The notes beneath the pieces were generated by a model. The model was not told the origin of the DNA. It made no database searches and saw only the letters and a list, made by a program, of their open reading frames with translations. 64,000 nt of DNA from NCBI RefSeq assembly GCF_018595685.2, contig NZ_CP092334.1, positions 4,233,235 to 4,297,234 of the forward strand. Reading direction: 5' to 3'. This stretch comes from Flavihumibacter rivuli. GTDB lineage: Bacteria > Bacteroidota > Bacteroidia > Chitinophagales > Chitinophagaceae. A program made the translations under genes and the position numbers. How positions within the stretch are numbered: the stretch's first letter is position 1; each line of letters begins with the position of its first letter. Positions 1 to 9,527 of this stretch are shown piece by piece.

Positions 1-57
1 GTTGAACCCGGTGCGCTGATCACAAAAGGTAATACAGTAACGATTGAATTGAACTAA
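1..57 (+). CDS. C-terminal end of a penicillin-binding protein, FtsI-like (partial)
   Basis: Only the last 18 codons and the stop are in the window. The visible tail, VEPGALITKGNTVTIELN, resembles the end of a PASTA domain, with a G-x-x-I-x-x-G-x-x-V-x-x-x-L pattern. In Bacteroidota the gene before murE in the division cluster is usually the septal transpeptidase FtsI carrying a C-terminal PASTA domain. The identity is inferred from this position and the short tail. The stop codon TAA shares its last base with the ATG of murE, which suggests translational coupling. The 5' end lies outside the window. Confidence 0.6.
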   Translation, partial: VEPGALITKGNTVTIELN

Positions 58-1523
58 TGGCCAGCCTTCAGGAAATATTATACGGAGTGAGGATCAGGTC
101 GATCAACGGTGACCTCCGATTGGATGTCGCTGGGTTGCAGATCGATTCGAGGAAGGTGGGGAAAGCAGATTGTTTTATTGCCATCAAAGGGGTGCAGGCA
201 GATGGTCACCAATTCATAGGAAAAGCAATTGACCAGGGAGCGGGAGCGGTCGTTTGTGAGCAGTTGCCCGATTCCCTTAGCGAAGGTGTAACCTATGTGC
301 AGGTGGAGGATAGTGCAGAGGCTGCTGGCATAATGGCACATAATTTTTACGACAGGCCATCTGAAAAAATAAAACTGGTGGGTGTAACCGGGACGAATGG
401 AAAGACTACGGTAGCCACCTTGTTATATAAGCTCTTTACATCACTGGGATACGATTGCGGTTTGCTGAGTACGGTGCAGAATGTTATTGCCGGGAATGCA
501 TTGCCTGCTACGCATACCACACCGGATGCCATTAGCCTGAATGCCTTGTTGCACCAGATGGTGAACGCCGGTTGTAAGTATGCTTTCATGGAAGTGAGCT
601 CCCATGCTGTTCACCAGCATAGGATCGCAGGCTTGCAATTCAGGGGTGGGTTGTTTACGAACATCACCCACGATCACCTGGATTACCACAAGACATTCGA
701 TGAGTACATCAGGGTAAAGAAATCCTTCTTTGATGGTCTGGGTGGCCAGGCTTTTGCGATCAGCAACCTGGACGATAAAAGGGGGCAGGTAATGCTGCAG
801 AATACGAATGCTGTAAAATATTTCTACAGTCTTCGTTCGCTGGCAGATTTCAAGGGAAAGATACTGGAGAACGGTTTGACGGGTCTGGTAATGACCATCA
901 ACGACCAGGAAGTGCATTTCAGGTTGATCGGTGAGTTTAATGCCTATAACCTGCTGGCAGTATATGGAGCGGCTATTTGCCTGGGCGAGGACAAGCATGA
1001 AGTGTTGCGTTGCCTGAGTGTGCTGAGTGGTGCGGAAGGAAGGTTTGAATATGTGGTATCACCCAAGGAAAGGATAATCGGGATCGTAGACTATGCCCAT
1101 ACGCCGGATGCACTGGTGAATGTGTTGAAGACGATCCAGCAGTTGCGGAAGGGGCATGAAAAGATCTTTACAGTAGTGGGTTGTGGCGGGGATCGGGATA
1201 AGACAAAACGACCGGTAATGGCTCAGGCCGCCTGTGATTTCAGTGATAAGGCCATCTTCACTTCGGATAACCCCCGCAGTGAGGATCCCCAGGAGATCCT
1301 TAAGGATATGGAAGCGGGGTTGAATACCGCCGCAAAGAGGAAATACCTCTCCATAGCGGACAGGCGGGAGGCCATAAAAACGGCATTCAGCCTTGCCGGC
1401 CCGGAAGATATCATCCTGATTGCCGGCAAGGGCCACGAAAAATACCAGGAAATAAAAGGAGTGAAACACCACTTCGATGATAAGGAAGAGGTTGAAAAAG
1501 TGATAGCGGACCTGGATAAGTGA
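57..1523 (+). CDS. murE: UDP-N-acetylmuramoyl-tripeptide synthetase MurE
   Basis: This cytoplasmic Mur ligase adds the third residue of the peptidoglycan stem to UDP-MurNAc-L-Ala-D-Glu. The 488-residue length fits the family. The ATP-binding motif TGTNGKTT lies at residues 111-118. A DNPR motif at residues 404-407 is the family signature for meso-diaminopimelate as substrate, and GKGHE follows at 457-461. So the wall is predicted to be of the DAP type. The ATG overlaps the preceding stop by one base. A 137-bp spacer with no recognisable element separates it from mraY. murF does not follow, as is usual for this phylum. Confidence 0.96.
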   Translation: MASLQEILYGVRIRSINGDLRLDVAGLQIDSRKVGKADCFIAIKGVQADGHQFIGKAIDQGAGAVVCEQLPDSLSEGVTYVQVEDSAEAAGIMAHNFYDRPSEKIKLVGVTGTNGKTTVATLLYKLFTSLGYDCGLLSTVQNVIAGNALPATHTTPDAISLNALLHQMVNAGCKYAFMEVSSHAVHQHRIAGLQFRGGLFTNITHDHLDYHKTFDEYIRVKKSFFDGLGGQAFAISNLDDKRGQVMLQNTNAVKYFYSLRSLADFKGKILENGLTGLVMTINDQEVHFRLIGEFNAYNLLAVYGAAICLGEDKHEVLRCLSVLSGAEGRFEYVVSPKERIIGIVDYAHTPDALVNVLKTIQQLRKGHEKIFTVVGCGGDRDKTKRPVMAQAACDFSDKAIFTSDNPRSEDPQEILKDMEAGLNTAAKRKYLSIADRREAIKTAFSLAGPEDIILIAGKGHEKYQEIKGVKHHFDDKEEVEKVIADLDK

Positions 1524-1660
1524 GTGAGAAGGATTAAAAAAGGAATTGAATAACCAAGTTGCAATAGTTGCATCATTGGATTGACAACGATAATTGGACG
1601 GTTACAATCAACGCTGCATAGCTGGACACTATGTAGCAAGCCGGTAACAAACAAACCATC

Positions 1661-2935
1661 ATGCTGTACCACTTAATTGACTGGTTGAAAGAAATGGGAG
1701 TTAAATTCCCGGGAAGTGCGCTGTTTCAGTTCATCACTTCCCGGGTGTTACTGGCCGTGATTTTGTCACTCATCATTACGACAGTTTTCGGCAAGAAGAT
1801 GATCAGTATCCTCCTGAAGAAGCAGGTAGGGGAATCTGTTCGGGACCTCGGCTTGGCAGGGGAGCAGCAAAAGAAGGGAACGCCAACCATGGGTGGGATC
1901 ATCATCATACTGGCGATCCTGGTGCCTACACTACTCTTGGCTGATCTCAATAAAGCTTATGTACGCCTGATGATCTTCAGTACCATCTGGCTGGGAATGA
2001 TCGGTTTCATCGATGATTACCTCAAACTGAGGGCTAAGAAGTTGGCGCAGCAGCAGGGTGTAGCTTATAAGAAAGGAGATAAGGATGGCCTGGCCGGTTG
2101 GTTCAAGGTATTAGGCCAGGTTGGTCTGGGGCTGGTTATTGGCATTACACTATTGTTCAATGATAATACCAAGGCATGGCGGGAATACGAAGGTACTCCT
2201 TCTGCGAAAGCAGCCGTGAAGGAGTTGAAGTTCCAGGAGAAGACGCGCTATTTCGTTGAAGCGAATGAGCCGGTGACCACCATTCCTTTTGTAAAGTCGC
2301 ATGAATTCAATTATTCCAAGTTATTGCCGGAGGCACTGCGGGGGTTCACATCTGTGCTGTATATCCTTATTGTGATCTTCATTGTGACCGCAGTGTCTAA
2401 CGGCGCCAATATCACCGATGGGTTGGATGGATTGGCAACAGGGGTGAGTGCGATCATCGGGGTTTGTCTGGGTGTGTTTGCCTATGCCAGCGGCAACCTC
2501 TTGCTGGCCGATTACCTGAATATCATGTATATCCCCAACCTTGGTGAATTGTCGGTATTCATTGGTGCAATGATAGGTGCCTGTGTGGGATTCCTGTGGT
2601 ATAATGCCTATCCTGCCCAGGTGTTCATGGGGGATACCGGAAGCCTGACCCTTGGTGGTATCATCGCTGCCCTGGCCATCATTGTGAGGAAGGAATTGTT
2701 GATACCCATTTTCTGTGGTGTATTCCTGGTAGAGAACCTGAGCGTAATGATCCAGGTTTCCTACTTCAAATACACGAAGAAGAAGTATGGTGAGGGAAGG
2801 AGGATATTCCTGATGAGTCCGCTTCACCACCACTACCAGAAGCTGGGCTACCATGAAAGTAAGATCGTAACAAGATTCTGGATCGTGACCATATTATGTG
2901 TGATCTTTTCAATAGTGACCTTGAAGATCCGTTAA
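1661..2935 (+). CDS. mraY: Phospho-N-acetylmuramoyl-pentapeptide-transferase MraY
   Basis: This integral membrane enzyme transfers phospho-MurNAc-pentapeptide from UDP to undecaprenyl phosphate, giving lipid I. Family motifs are visible: DDYLK at residues 118-122, the N-x-x-N-x-x-D-G-x-D-G-L block at 247-258, and a histidine-rich HHHYQK near the C terminus. There are about ten hydrophobic segments. At 424 residues it is longer than the roughly 360 of E. coli, because a hydrophilic insert sits at about residues 170-220. From memory, such longer MraY proteins are usual in Bacteroidota. It lies between murE and murD in the cluster. Confidence 0.96.
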   Translation: MLYHLIDWLKEMGVKFPGSALFQFITSRVLLAVILSLIITTVFGKKMISILLKKQVGESVRDLGLAGEQQKKGTPTMGGIIIILAILVPTLLLADLNKAYVRLMIFSTIWLGMIGFIDDYLKLRAKKLAQQQGVAYKKGDKDGLAGWFKVLGQVGLGLVIGITLLFNDNTKAWREYEGTPSAKAAVKELKFQEKTRYFVEANEPVTTIPFVKSHEFNYSKLLPEALRGFTSVLYILIVIFIVTAVSNGANITDGLDGLATGVSAIIGVCLGVFAYASGNLLLADYLNIMYIPNLGELSVFIGAMIGACVGFLWYNAYPAQVFMGDTGSLTLGGIIAALAIIVRKELLIPIFCGVFLVENLSVMIQVSYFKYTKKKYGEGRRIFLMSPLHHHYQKLGYHESKIVTRFWIVTILCVIFSIVTLKIR

Positions 2936-3067
2936 GGCTTTACTGAAAAACCAGTAAGAATCCAATCCCGGAAAAGACCAAGGTTTACTGAAAACATGAA
3001 AGGAATTGTGGTGCAGTGAAACCAATGCTTTTGAAGAACCCCCTGATCCGTGAAGAACCACTTTTTT

Positions 3068-4408
3068 ATGAATGAATCGATCATCATACTCGGTGCAGGA
3101 GAAAGTGGCGTAGGCGCTGCACTTCTCGCAAAGAAAAAGGGCTATGACTGTTTTGTCAGTGATGGCGGCAAGCTGAAGGATATCCATAAGCAGGAATTGG
3201 ATGCCGCCGGAATTGAATGGGAAGAAGGTAAACATGATGAGGATAGGATCCTGAAAAGTTCTTTGGTTATTAAAAGCCCGGGTATCCCGGAGAAGAATGA
3301 ACTGATGAAGAAGATCAGGGCGAAGGGCATAGAGGTGATCAGTGAGATCGAATGGGCCTACCGCTTTGCAGGTGACAGCAAGATCATTGCCATCACAGGA
3401 AGCAACGGTAAGACCACTACCACTTCGCTGATCTACCATATCTGCCATAATGGAGGCCTTGACTGTGCGTTGGTGGGGAATATCGGCTATTCATTTGCAA
3501 GACAGGTAGCAGAAGAACCCAAACCATGGTATGTGGTGGAGGTGAGCAGTTTTCAACTAGATGATATCCGGTACTTCAAGCCAAATGTTGCAGTGCTGAC
3601 GAATATAACAGAAGATCATTTGGACCGCTACGACTATAAGTTCGAAAACTATATAGCCAGTAAGTTCCGGATAACGATGAACCAGGATAAGAACGATTAC
3701 TTCATCTATTGTGCAGATGATGAAGTGACCATGAAATATATCAATAAATTTTCCATCCTATCTAACCCATTACCGTTCAGTATGAGAAAAGAACTATTGC
3801 AAGGAGCATTCATCAAGGACCAGGAGATGACAGTCAACACCGGAGAGGAAAAGTTTGACATGAGCGTGTTCGATTTCGCGCTGAGGGGAAAACATAATCA
3901 ATACAATACAATGGCAGCAGGGATTGCGGCATCCGTTGTCGGATTGAGGAAGGAGAAGATCAAGGATGCGATCCAGACCTTCGAGTCACTTGAGCATAGA
4001 ATGGAGAAGGTGGCTACCGTTCGTGGAGTGGAGTTCATCAATGACAGCAAGGCGACAAATGTAAATAGTACATGGTATGCCCTGGAAAGCATGGATAAGC
4101 CAACCATCCTGATCCTTGGCGGGGTAGATAAGGGAAATGATTATTCCGTGCTGGATGAATTGGTGAAGGAAAAGGTTAAGGCCATTGTCTGCATGGGCGT
4201 TGATAACCGGAAGATTCATGAGGCCTTCCAGAATATCGTGACCGTTATCGTTAATACATCCAGTGCAGCAGAAGCGGTTCATTCGGCCTTCCAGCTGGCG
4301 GAAAAGGGGGATGCGGTATTACTGAGTCCTGCTTGTGCAAGTTTTGACCTCTTCAAGAATTATGAGGATAGGGGACGTCAGTTCAAGGAGGCGGTTAAGT
4401 CGCTGTAA
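3068..4408 (+). CDS. murD: UDP-N-acetylmuramoylalanine--D-glutamate ligase MurD
   Basis: This cytoplasmic Mur ligase adds D-glutamate to UDP-MurNAc-L-Ala. The N terminus forms a Rossmann-like UDP-binding fold with GAGESGVG at residues 9-16. The ATP-binding GSNGKTT lies at 111-117, and a NDSKATN motif in the central domain is typical of MurD. I chose the ATG at 3068 (446 residues), because translation from there begins directly with the first beta strand. An in-frame GTG at 3050 would add six unlikely residues. A 97-bp spacer precedes ftsW. Confidence 0.95.
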   Translation: MNESIIILGAGESGVGAALLAKKKGYDCFVSDGGKLKDIHKQELDAAGIEWEEGKHDEDRILKSSLVIKSPGIPEKNELMKKIRAKGIEVISEIEWAYRFAGDSKIIAITGSNGKTTTTSLIYHICHNGGLDCALVGNIGYSFARQVAEEPKPWYVVEVSSFQLDDIRYFKPNVAVLTNITEDHLDRYDYKFENYIASKFRITMNQDKNDYFIYCADDEVTMKYINKFSILSNPLPFSMRKELLQGAFIKDQEMTVNTGEEKFDMSVFDFALRGKHNQYNTMAAGIAASVVGLRKEKIKDAIQTFESLEHRMEKVATVRGVEFINDSKATNVNSTWYALESMDKPTILILGGVDKGNDYSVLDELVKEKVKAIVCMGVDNRKIHEAFQNIVTVIVNTSSAAEAVHSAFQLAEKGDAVLLSPACASFDLFKNYEDRGRQFKEAVKSL

Positions 4409-4505
4409 GTAAGGTGTGAAAAGGATAGTGAAGAGTCTTTAGGGGGTGATCAGGGTTGTTGGTAAAAGATCATAGCTAAATTATTATCTAGTATTTAATT
4501 GTTCA

Positions 4506-5729
4506 ATGAACCAAATCTTAAATAGAACGAAGGGTGACAAGGTGATCTGGGCACTGGTAGTACTGCTGGCGCTGATGTCCCTCCTGGTGGTCTATAGTTC
4601 AACTGGTTCATTGGCCTATAAAATGTACAGGGGGAATACGGAGGTGTACCTGTTCAAGCAGGTGGCCTTCATCTCACTTGGCATCATGGTGATCTATTTT
4701 GTACACCAGGTCAACTATACCCTTTTTTCAAGGATAGCCCTTTTTGTCTTTCTCCTGACCATACCGTTGTTGATCTACACCCTCTTCTTTGGTGTGAAGT
4801 TGAATGAAGGTAGCCGATGGATCAGGCTTCCCATTATCAACCTGACCTTCCAAACTTCAGACCTGGCAAAGCTGGCCTTGTTCATGTATGTCAGCCGATT
4901 GCTGAGTAAGAAGCAGGAGGTGATCAAGGATTTCAAGAAAGGTTTCCTGCCGGTGATCATGCCTGTTGCGGTAACCTGTGTGCTGATCGCGCCAGCGAAT
5001 CTTTCCACGGCCCTTTTGGTAGGGGCAACGAGTATGTTGCTGCTGTTCATCGGACGCGTAAGCATGAAGCACCTCCTGCTTTGTGTAGGTGTGGCACTTA
5101 TTCCTGTGGCCTTCCTGGTGACTTCGGCAATTGTACAGCATAATAGCGGAAACGGTGTGAAGGCGAAAGTGGAGAACCGTTCCCGCCTGACAGCCCGTTA
5201 CACCACCTGGGTGAACAGGGTGGAGAACTTTATTTATGGAGGAAAGGAAACAGATGATGATGACAACTACCAGGTGAACCAGGCCAAGATCGCCATTGCG
5301 AAGGGAGGCTTACTGGGATTGGGACCCGGTAATAGTGAGCAAAGGAATTTCCTGCCGCATCCTTATTCTGATTTTATCTATGCTATCATCATAGAGGAGT
5401 ATGGATTGTTAGGAGGTGCAGTGGTGATCATAGTGTATCTCATTTTCCTGTTCAGGAGTATACAGTTGTTCAGGAAATGTCCCTATGCCTTTGGTGCATT
5501 CCTGGCATTGGCGCTGAGTTTTACACTGGTGATCCAGGCAATGGCCAATATGGCAGTGAATGTTAACCTCTTCCCGGTGACAGGTGTGACGCTGCCACTG
5601 GTAAGTATGGGAGGAAGTTCTTTCTTGTTTACCTGTCTGGCCATTGGGATCATATTGAGTGTATCAAGGTATGTAGAGAAGAATGAAATAAGGGAACAAC
5701 AGGCAGGTACAGAAAAGGCAGCGGCATAA
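4506..5729 (+). CDS. ftsW: Septal peptidoglycan glycosyltransferase FtsW (SEDS family)
   Basis: This polytopic membrane protein polymerises lipid II at the division septum together with its cognate penicillin-binding protein. The 407 residues contain about ten hydrophobic segments. A SEDS-type NEGSRWI motif lies at residues 100-106. The PYSDFIYA...EEYG segment carries the aspartate that is catalytic in SEDS enzymes. A C-terminal GVTLPLVSMGGSS motif is also present. Its place between murD and murG argues for FtsW rather than RodA. It ends one base before the murG start, so the two are probably coupled. Confidence 0.94.
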   Translation: MNQILNRTKGDKVIWALVVLLALMSLLVVYSSTGSLAYKMYRGNTEVYLFKQVAFISLGIMVIYFVHQVNYTLFSRIALFVFLLTIPLLIYTLFFGVKLNEGSRWIRLPIINLTFQTSDLAKLALFMYVSRLLSKKQEVIKDFKKGFLPVIMPVAVTCVLIAPANLSTALLVGATSMLLLFIGRVSMKHLLLCVGVALIPVAFLVTSAIVQHNSGNGVKAKVENRSRLTARYTTWVNRVENFIYGGKETDDDDNYQVNQAKIAIAKGGLLGLGPGNSEQRNFLPHPYSDFIYAIIIEEYGLLGGAVVIIVYLIFLFRSIQLFRKCPYAFGAFLALALSFTLVIQAMANMAVNVNLFPVTGVTLPLVSMGGSSFLFTCLAIGIILSVSRYVEKNEIREQQAGTEKAAA

Positions 5730-5730
5730 A

Positions 5731-6840
5731 ATGGGAAAGAAGATCATCATAGCAGGAGGAGGAACAGGGGGGCACATATTCCCGGCCATCGCCATTGCCA
5801 ATGCGCTGAAAAATGCAATGCCGGATACTGAGATCCTTTTTGTTGGCGCAAAAGGGAAAATGGAAATGGAGAAAGTGCCACAAGCTGGCTATAAGATAGA
5901 GGGGTTGGATATTGCAGGGTTTAACAGGAGTTCTTTGATAAAGAATATCAGTTTGCCATTCAAGCTGATCAGGAGTTTCTTACAGGTTCGGGATATCATC
6001 GGTCGCTTCCAGCCAGACGCTGTGATAGGCGTTGGCGGGTATTCCAGTTTCCCGGTATTGCGGTTCGCTCAGCAAAAAGGTATTCCAACCTTCCTGCACG
6101 AGTCCAATTCCTTCGCCGGTAAGAGCAACCAGTTGTTGGGGAAGAAGGCCACGAGGGTATTTGTTGCAACCGATGGCATGGAGAAGTTCTTTCCTGCTGA
6201 GAAGATAACGGTAACCGGAAATCCTGTAAGGACCAATATCGTTCAGTCAGCGATCAGTCGGGAAGAAGCCTTGCGGTTCTTTCGGCTGGACCCTTCCAAA
6301 ACAACGGTCCTGTCCATAGGTGGTAGCCTTGGCGCCAAGAGTATCAATGAGGCCATTGCAGCTTCTATAAATGAATTTGGCGCGAATGACCTCCAGTTGA
6401 TCTGGCAAACCGGAAAGCCATTTGCAGAACAGGGCAGGCAGGCGGCAGAGGGGAAGAAGAATATTTGGGTAAACGATTTCATCACGCAGATGGACCAGGC
6501 CTATGCGGCAGCAGACGTAGTGATCTCCAGGGCTGGGGCAATGGCCATCGCCGAGATCTGTGTAACGAAGAAGCCAGCAGTTCTGGTGCCTTATCCGTTT
6601 GCTGCGGAGGACCACCAGACCGTGAATGCCAGGAACCTGGTTGAGAAACTAGCCGCCATCATGATCAGGGATAATGATGCAAAGGAAAAGCTGGTTCCTG
6701 AGGTAATTGAACTGGCAAAGGATCCATTGAAGCAAAAGCAACTGAGAAGTAATATTACCCCTTTAGGTGTTACCAACGCTGACGAGGTAATTGCAAATAC
6801 AATAATTCAACTGGTTTTCGGTAAGGAAACCTCGAAATGA
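5731..6840 (+). CDS. murG: UDP-GlcNAc:lipid I N-acetylglucosaminyltransferase MurG
   Basis: This membrane-associated GT-B glycosyltransferase converts lipid I to lipid II on the cytoplasmic face. The N-terminal glycine-rich loop GGGTGGHIFPAI lies at residues 9-20. A second GVGGY loop and the C-terminal donor-binding block around EDHQTVNAR follow. The 369-residue length is normal. It starts one base after the ftsW stop, and is followed 15 bp later by murC. Confidence 0.96.
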   Translation: MGKKIIIAGGGTGGHIFPAIAIANALKNAMPDTEILFVGAKGKMEMEKVPQAGYKIEGLDIAGFNRSSLIKNISLPFKLIRSFLQVRDIIGRFQPDAVIGVGGYSSFPVLRFAQQKGIPTFLHESNSFAGKSNQLLGKKATRVFVATDGMEKFFPAEKITVTGNPVRTNIVQSAISREEALRFFRLDPSKTTVLSIGGSLGAKSINEAIAASINEFGANDLQLIWQTGKPFAEQGRQAAEGKKNIWVNDFITQMDQAYAAADVVISRAGAMAIAEICVTKKPAVLVPYPFAAEDHQTVNARNLVEKLAAIMIRDNDAKEKLVPEVIELAKDPLKQKQLRSNITPLGVTNADEVIANTIIQLVFGKETSK

Positions 6841-6855
6841 AAACAGGGAATTGAC

Positions 6856-8241
6856 TTGCTGACACTAAAAGACATACGAACAGTTTACTTCATTGGGATA
6901 GGGGGAATTGGCATGAGTGCCCTTGCCCGCTACTTCAAGTCACAGGACAAGCAGGTGAGTGGCTATGATAAAACACCAACACCGCTTACGGATGCCTTGC
7001 AGCAGGAAGGGATCGCCATTCATTTTGAGGAGAACCTTGAGTTGATCCCTAAGGAAGTGGAACTGGTGGTTTACACCCCGGCCATTCCAAAGGACCATAC
7101 GGAACTGGTCTTTTACCAGCAGTCGGGTTATACGGTAATGAAGCGGAGTGAAGTGTTGGGAGTGATCAGCAGGAGCTCTTTTAATATTTGTATTGGTGGT
7201 ACGCATGGCAAGACCACTACCACTACCATGGTTTCGCATATCCTTCGTCATAGTGGTTATGGCTGCAATGCTTTCCTGGGTGGGATCTCTGTGAACTATG
7301 AGACCAATTTCTGGAGCCATTCCAGGAATGTGTCGGTGATAGAGGCAGATGAATATGATCGGAGCTTCCTTCGTTTGCAGCCGGATATGGCCGTGATCTC
7401 TTCCATGGATCCGGACCACCTGGATATCTATGGAACCGAAGAGGCGCTGCAGGATGCATTCATAGAGTTCAGCTCAAAGATCAAGCCCGGAGGTGTACTG
7501 TTCAGCAAGATGGGATTGAAAAGGGGATCGGCCCTGAAGGCAGACCACCATTTCACCTATAGTTTGCAGAACGATTATGCAGATTGCTATGCCGCCAATA
7601 TCAGGATGCACGATGGAAGCTATCATTTCGATATTGTGCTGCCGGGTAAGGTGATCAATGGGGTGACGCTTCATATGGGAGGCATGCATAATGTGGAGAA
7701 TGCCATCGCTGCGATTGCGGTTGCTAACCAATTGGGGATAGAAGAGGAGTTGATAAAAGATGCTGTAGCTGCCTTCAGGGGAGTGAAACGCAGGTTTGAA
7801 TATGTGGTGAAGAACAGCAGGATCATATTCGTGGATGATTATGCACACCATCCGGAAGAATTGCGGGCATTGATAACAGGGGCACGGACCTTGTTCCCCC
7901 AACGAAAGTGCACCGTAGTGTTCCAGCCACATTTGTACAGCCGCACCAATGACCTGGCCGGGGGATTTGCGGAAAGCCTTGACCTGGCCGATGAAACGAT
8001 CTTGTTGCCCATTTACCCTGCCAGGGAATTGCCGATGCCGGGAGTAAGTTCAGGAATGGTGCTGGATAAAATGAAAATGGAGCGCAAGCGATTGATGGAG
8101 AAGCCAGACCTGCTGGAGTATATCAGGAATGAGTTCATTCCGCAATTGAATACGGAGTTTGGCGGGTTGCTGATCACAGCCGGAGCAGGGGATATTGATG
8201 CCCTGGTGCCACAGATCCGGAAGGAATTGGAAAGAGTGTAA
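6856..8241 (+). CDS. murC: UDP-N-acetylmuramate--L-alanine ligase MurC
   Basis: This Mur ligase adds the first stem residue, L-alanine, to UDP-MurNAc. The UDP-binding loop GIGGIGMSALA occupies residues 14-24, and the ATP-binding GTHGKTTT lies at 115-122. The start is a TTG at 6856. No ATG is available in frame before the glycine-rich loop, and an upstream ATG at 6837 is in another frame and stops after five codons. The 461-residue length is typical. No ddl gene follows; the next gene is ftsQ. Confidence 0.95.
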   Translation: MLTLKDIRTVYFIGIGGIGMSALARYFKSQDKQVSGYDKTPTPLTDALQQEGIAIHFEENLELIPKEVELVVYTPAIPKDHTELVFYQQSGYTVMKRSEVLGVISRSSFNICIGGTHGKTTTTTMVSHILRHSGYGCNAFLGGISVNYETNFWSHSRNVSVIEADEYDRSFLRLQPDMAVISSMDPDHLDIYGTEEALQDAFIEFSSKIKPGGVLFSKMGLKRGSALKADHHFTYSLQNDYADCYAANIRMHDGSYHFDIVLPGKVINGVTLHMGGMHNVENAIAAIAVANQLGIEEELIKDAVAAFRGVKRRFEYVVKNSRIIFVDDYAHHPEELRALITGARTLFPQRKCTVVFQPHLYSRTNDLAGGFAESLDLADETILLPIYPARELPMPGVSSGMVLDKMKMERKRLMEKPDLLEYIRNEFIPQLNTEFGGLLITAGAGDIDALVPQIRKELERV

Positions 8242-8328
8242 AGTTATTTGAATCATATAGTTGAGTTGTACTAACAGTACCTGTCCGAAGGGCGATTGAG
8301 GTGGCTATCGGGCGGGTCCCAGGGAAAA

Positions 8329-9414
8329 ATGAGCAAGGCAAGAATCAATATCAGGAAAGTTATAGCAGCTGTCTTATGGCTGGTGGCCGGCATAGCCATG
8401 CTGGTGGTGCTGGTGGCTGCGATAAGGAAGACCAACGATTCTGTTTGCAAAGGGGTGGAGATCGAGATCGCCGGTGTCAACAACTATATGTTCCTGGATA
8501 AGGATGATGTGTGGAAGGTCTTGCAGCCGAACGGAACAAGGAAACTAAAGGGAAAGCCGGTAGACCAGTTTGACCTTCGAGGACTGGAGGAAAAGTTGGG
8601 GAAGAATGTATGGGTGAAAGATGCTGATCTGTTCTTTGATAAGGATGGTGTTTTGCAGGTTCGGATCATAGAAAGGGAGCCCATTGCCAGGATATTTACA
8701 AGACTGGGGACTTCTTTCTATATCGATAGCAGTGGGCATTACCTTCCGCTTGCCGATGGTAAACCACCGGTTAAGCTTCCTGTTTTCACCGGGTTTCCGG
8801 AGAAATTACGAATGAAGCAGGCTGCCGATAGCGCGCTGTTGCAGCAGGTAAAGCAACTCAGTAACAAACTTGTCAGCGACAGTTTCTGGACAGCTCAGAT
8901 AACGCAGGTGGATATCAATCCGCAAAGGCAATTTGAACTGATACCGATGGTGGGCAACCATGTGATCCTGTTTGGGGATGGCAATGACCATGAAAGCAAA
9001 TTCAGGAGGCTGGAGCAATTTTACCAACAGGTGTTGAGCAGGACAGGGTTTGACCGGTATAGCCAGGTGAATGTGCAGTACGAAGGACAGGTAGTTGCTG
9101 TAAGGCGCGGGGAGTATTCAAAAGTTGATTCCATTAAGGCGGTAAAGAACATTGAGCAACTGCTAAAGGTTGCACGGGAATTACCCCTTGATACAATATC
9201 CACATCTGTGGAAAACAAAAGATTGCCAGACCAAAATGCTGGTACATCTTTAGCTGTTAAGGATAGGCCTCAAACCAGCGCCAATACTGGCTCACAGGCA
9301 TCCTTAAGCGAAGTAAAAAGATCCCCGAATCCATCCTCTCCGAAAACACCATCTGGACCGCCACCAGTTAGCAATGAGCGGAAACCCAAGGCAGTAATGG
9401 GAAAGAAAGGGTAG
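8329..9414 (+). CDS. ftsQ: Cell division protein FtsQ
   Basis: This bitopic inner-membrane divisome protein links early and late division proteins. It has a short cytoplasmic N terminus, one transmembrane helix at about residues 10-31 and a POTRA-like periplasmic region with a conserved IxEREPIARI segment. The last roughly 60 residues are proline- and serine-rich and probably disordered. Identification rests on this topology and on the slot between murC and ftsA, since FtsQ sequences diverge widely. I chose the ATG at 8329 (361 residues), preceded by a purine-rich GGGAAAAA. An upstream in-frame TTG at 8296 is less likely. Confidence 0.88.
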   Translation: MSKARINIRKVIAAVLWLVAGIAMLVVLVAAIRKTNDSVCKGVEIEIAGVNNYMFLDKDDVWKVLQPNGTRKLKGKPVDQFDLRGLEEKLGKNVWVKDADLFFDKDGVLQVRIIEREPIARIFTRLGTSFYIDSSGHYLPLADGKPPVKLPVFTGFPEKLRMKQAADSALLQQVKQLSNKLVSDSFWTAQITQVDINPQRQFELIPMVGNHVILFGDGNDHESKFRRLEQFYQQVLSRTGFDRYSQVNVQYEGQVVAVRRGEYSKVDSIKAVKNIEQLLKVARELPLDTISTSVENKRLPDQNAGTSLAVKDRPQTSANTGSQASLSEVKRSPNPSSPKTPSGPPPVSNERKPKAVMGKKG

Positions 9415-9527
9415 AAGAAGCCCATGAGCAAGAGTAGCAGAAGACCATCCATATCCTGAAACCGAATATCCGTGGTGAAAGCCATGGTTTTGATGAAGAC
9501 GGAAACAACTAAAAACAACATACAACT

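Noticed and set aside
2939..2995. Short direct repeat TTTACTGAAAA in the mraY-murD spacer
   Set aside because: Two copies of 11 bp in AT-rich sequence could arise by chance, and no associated structure was seen.
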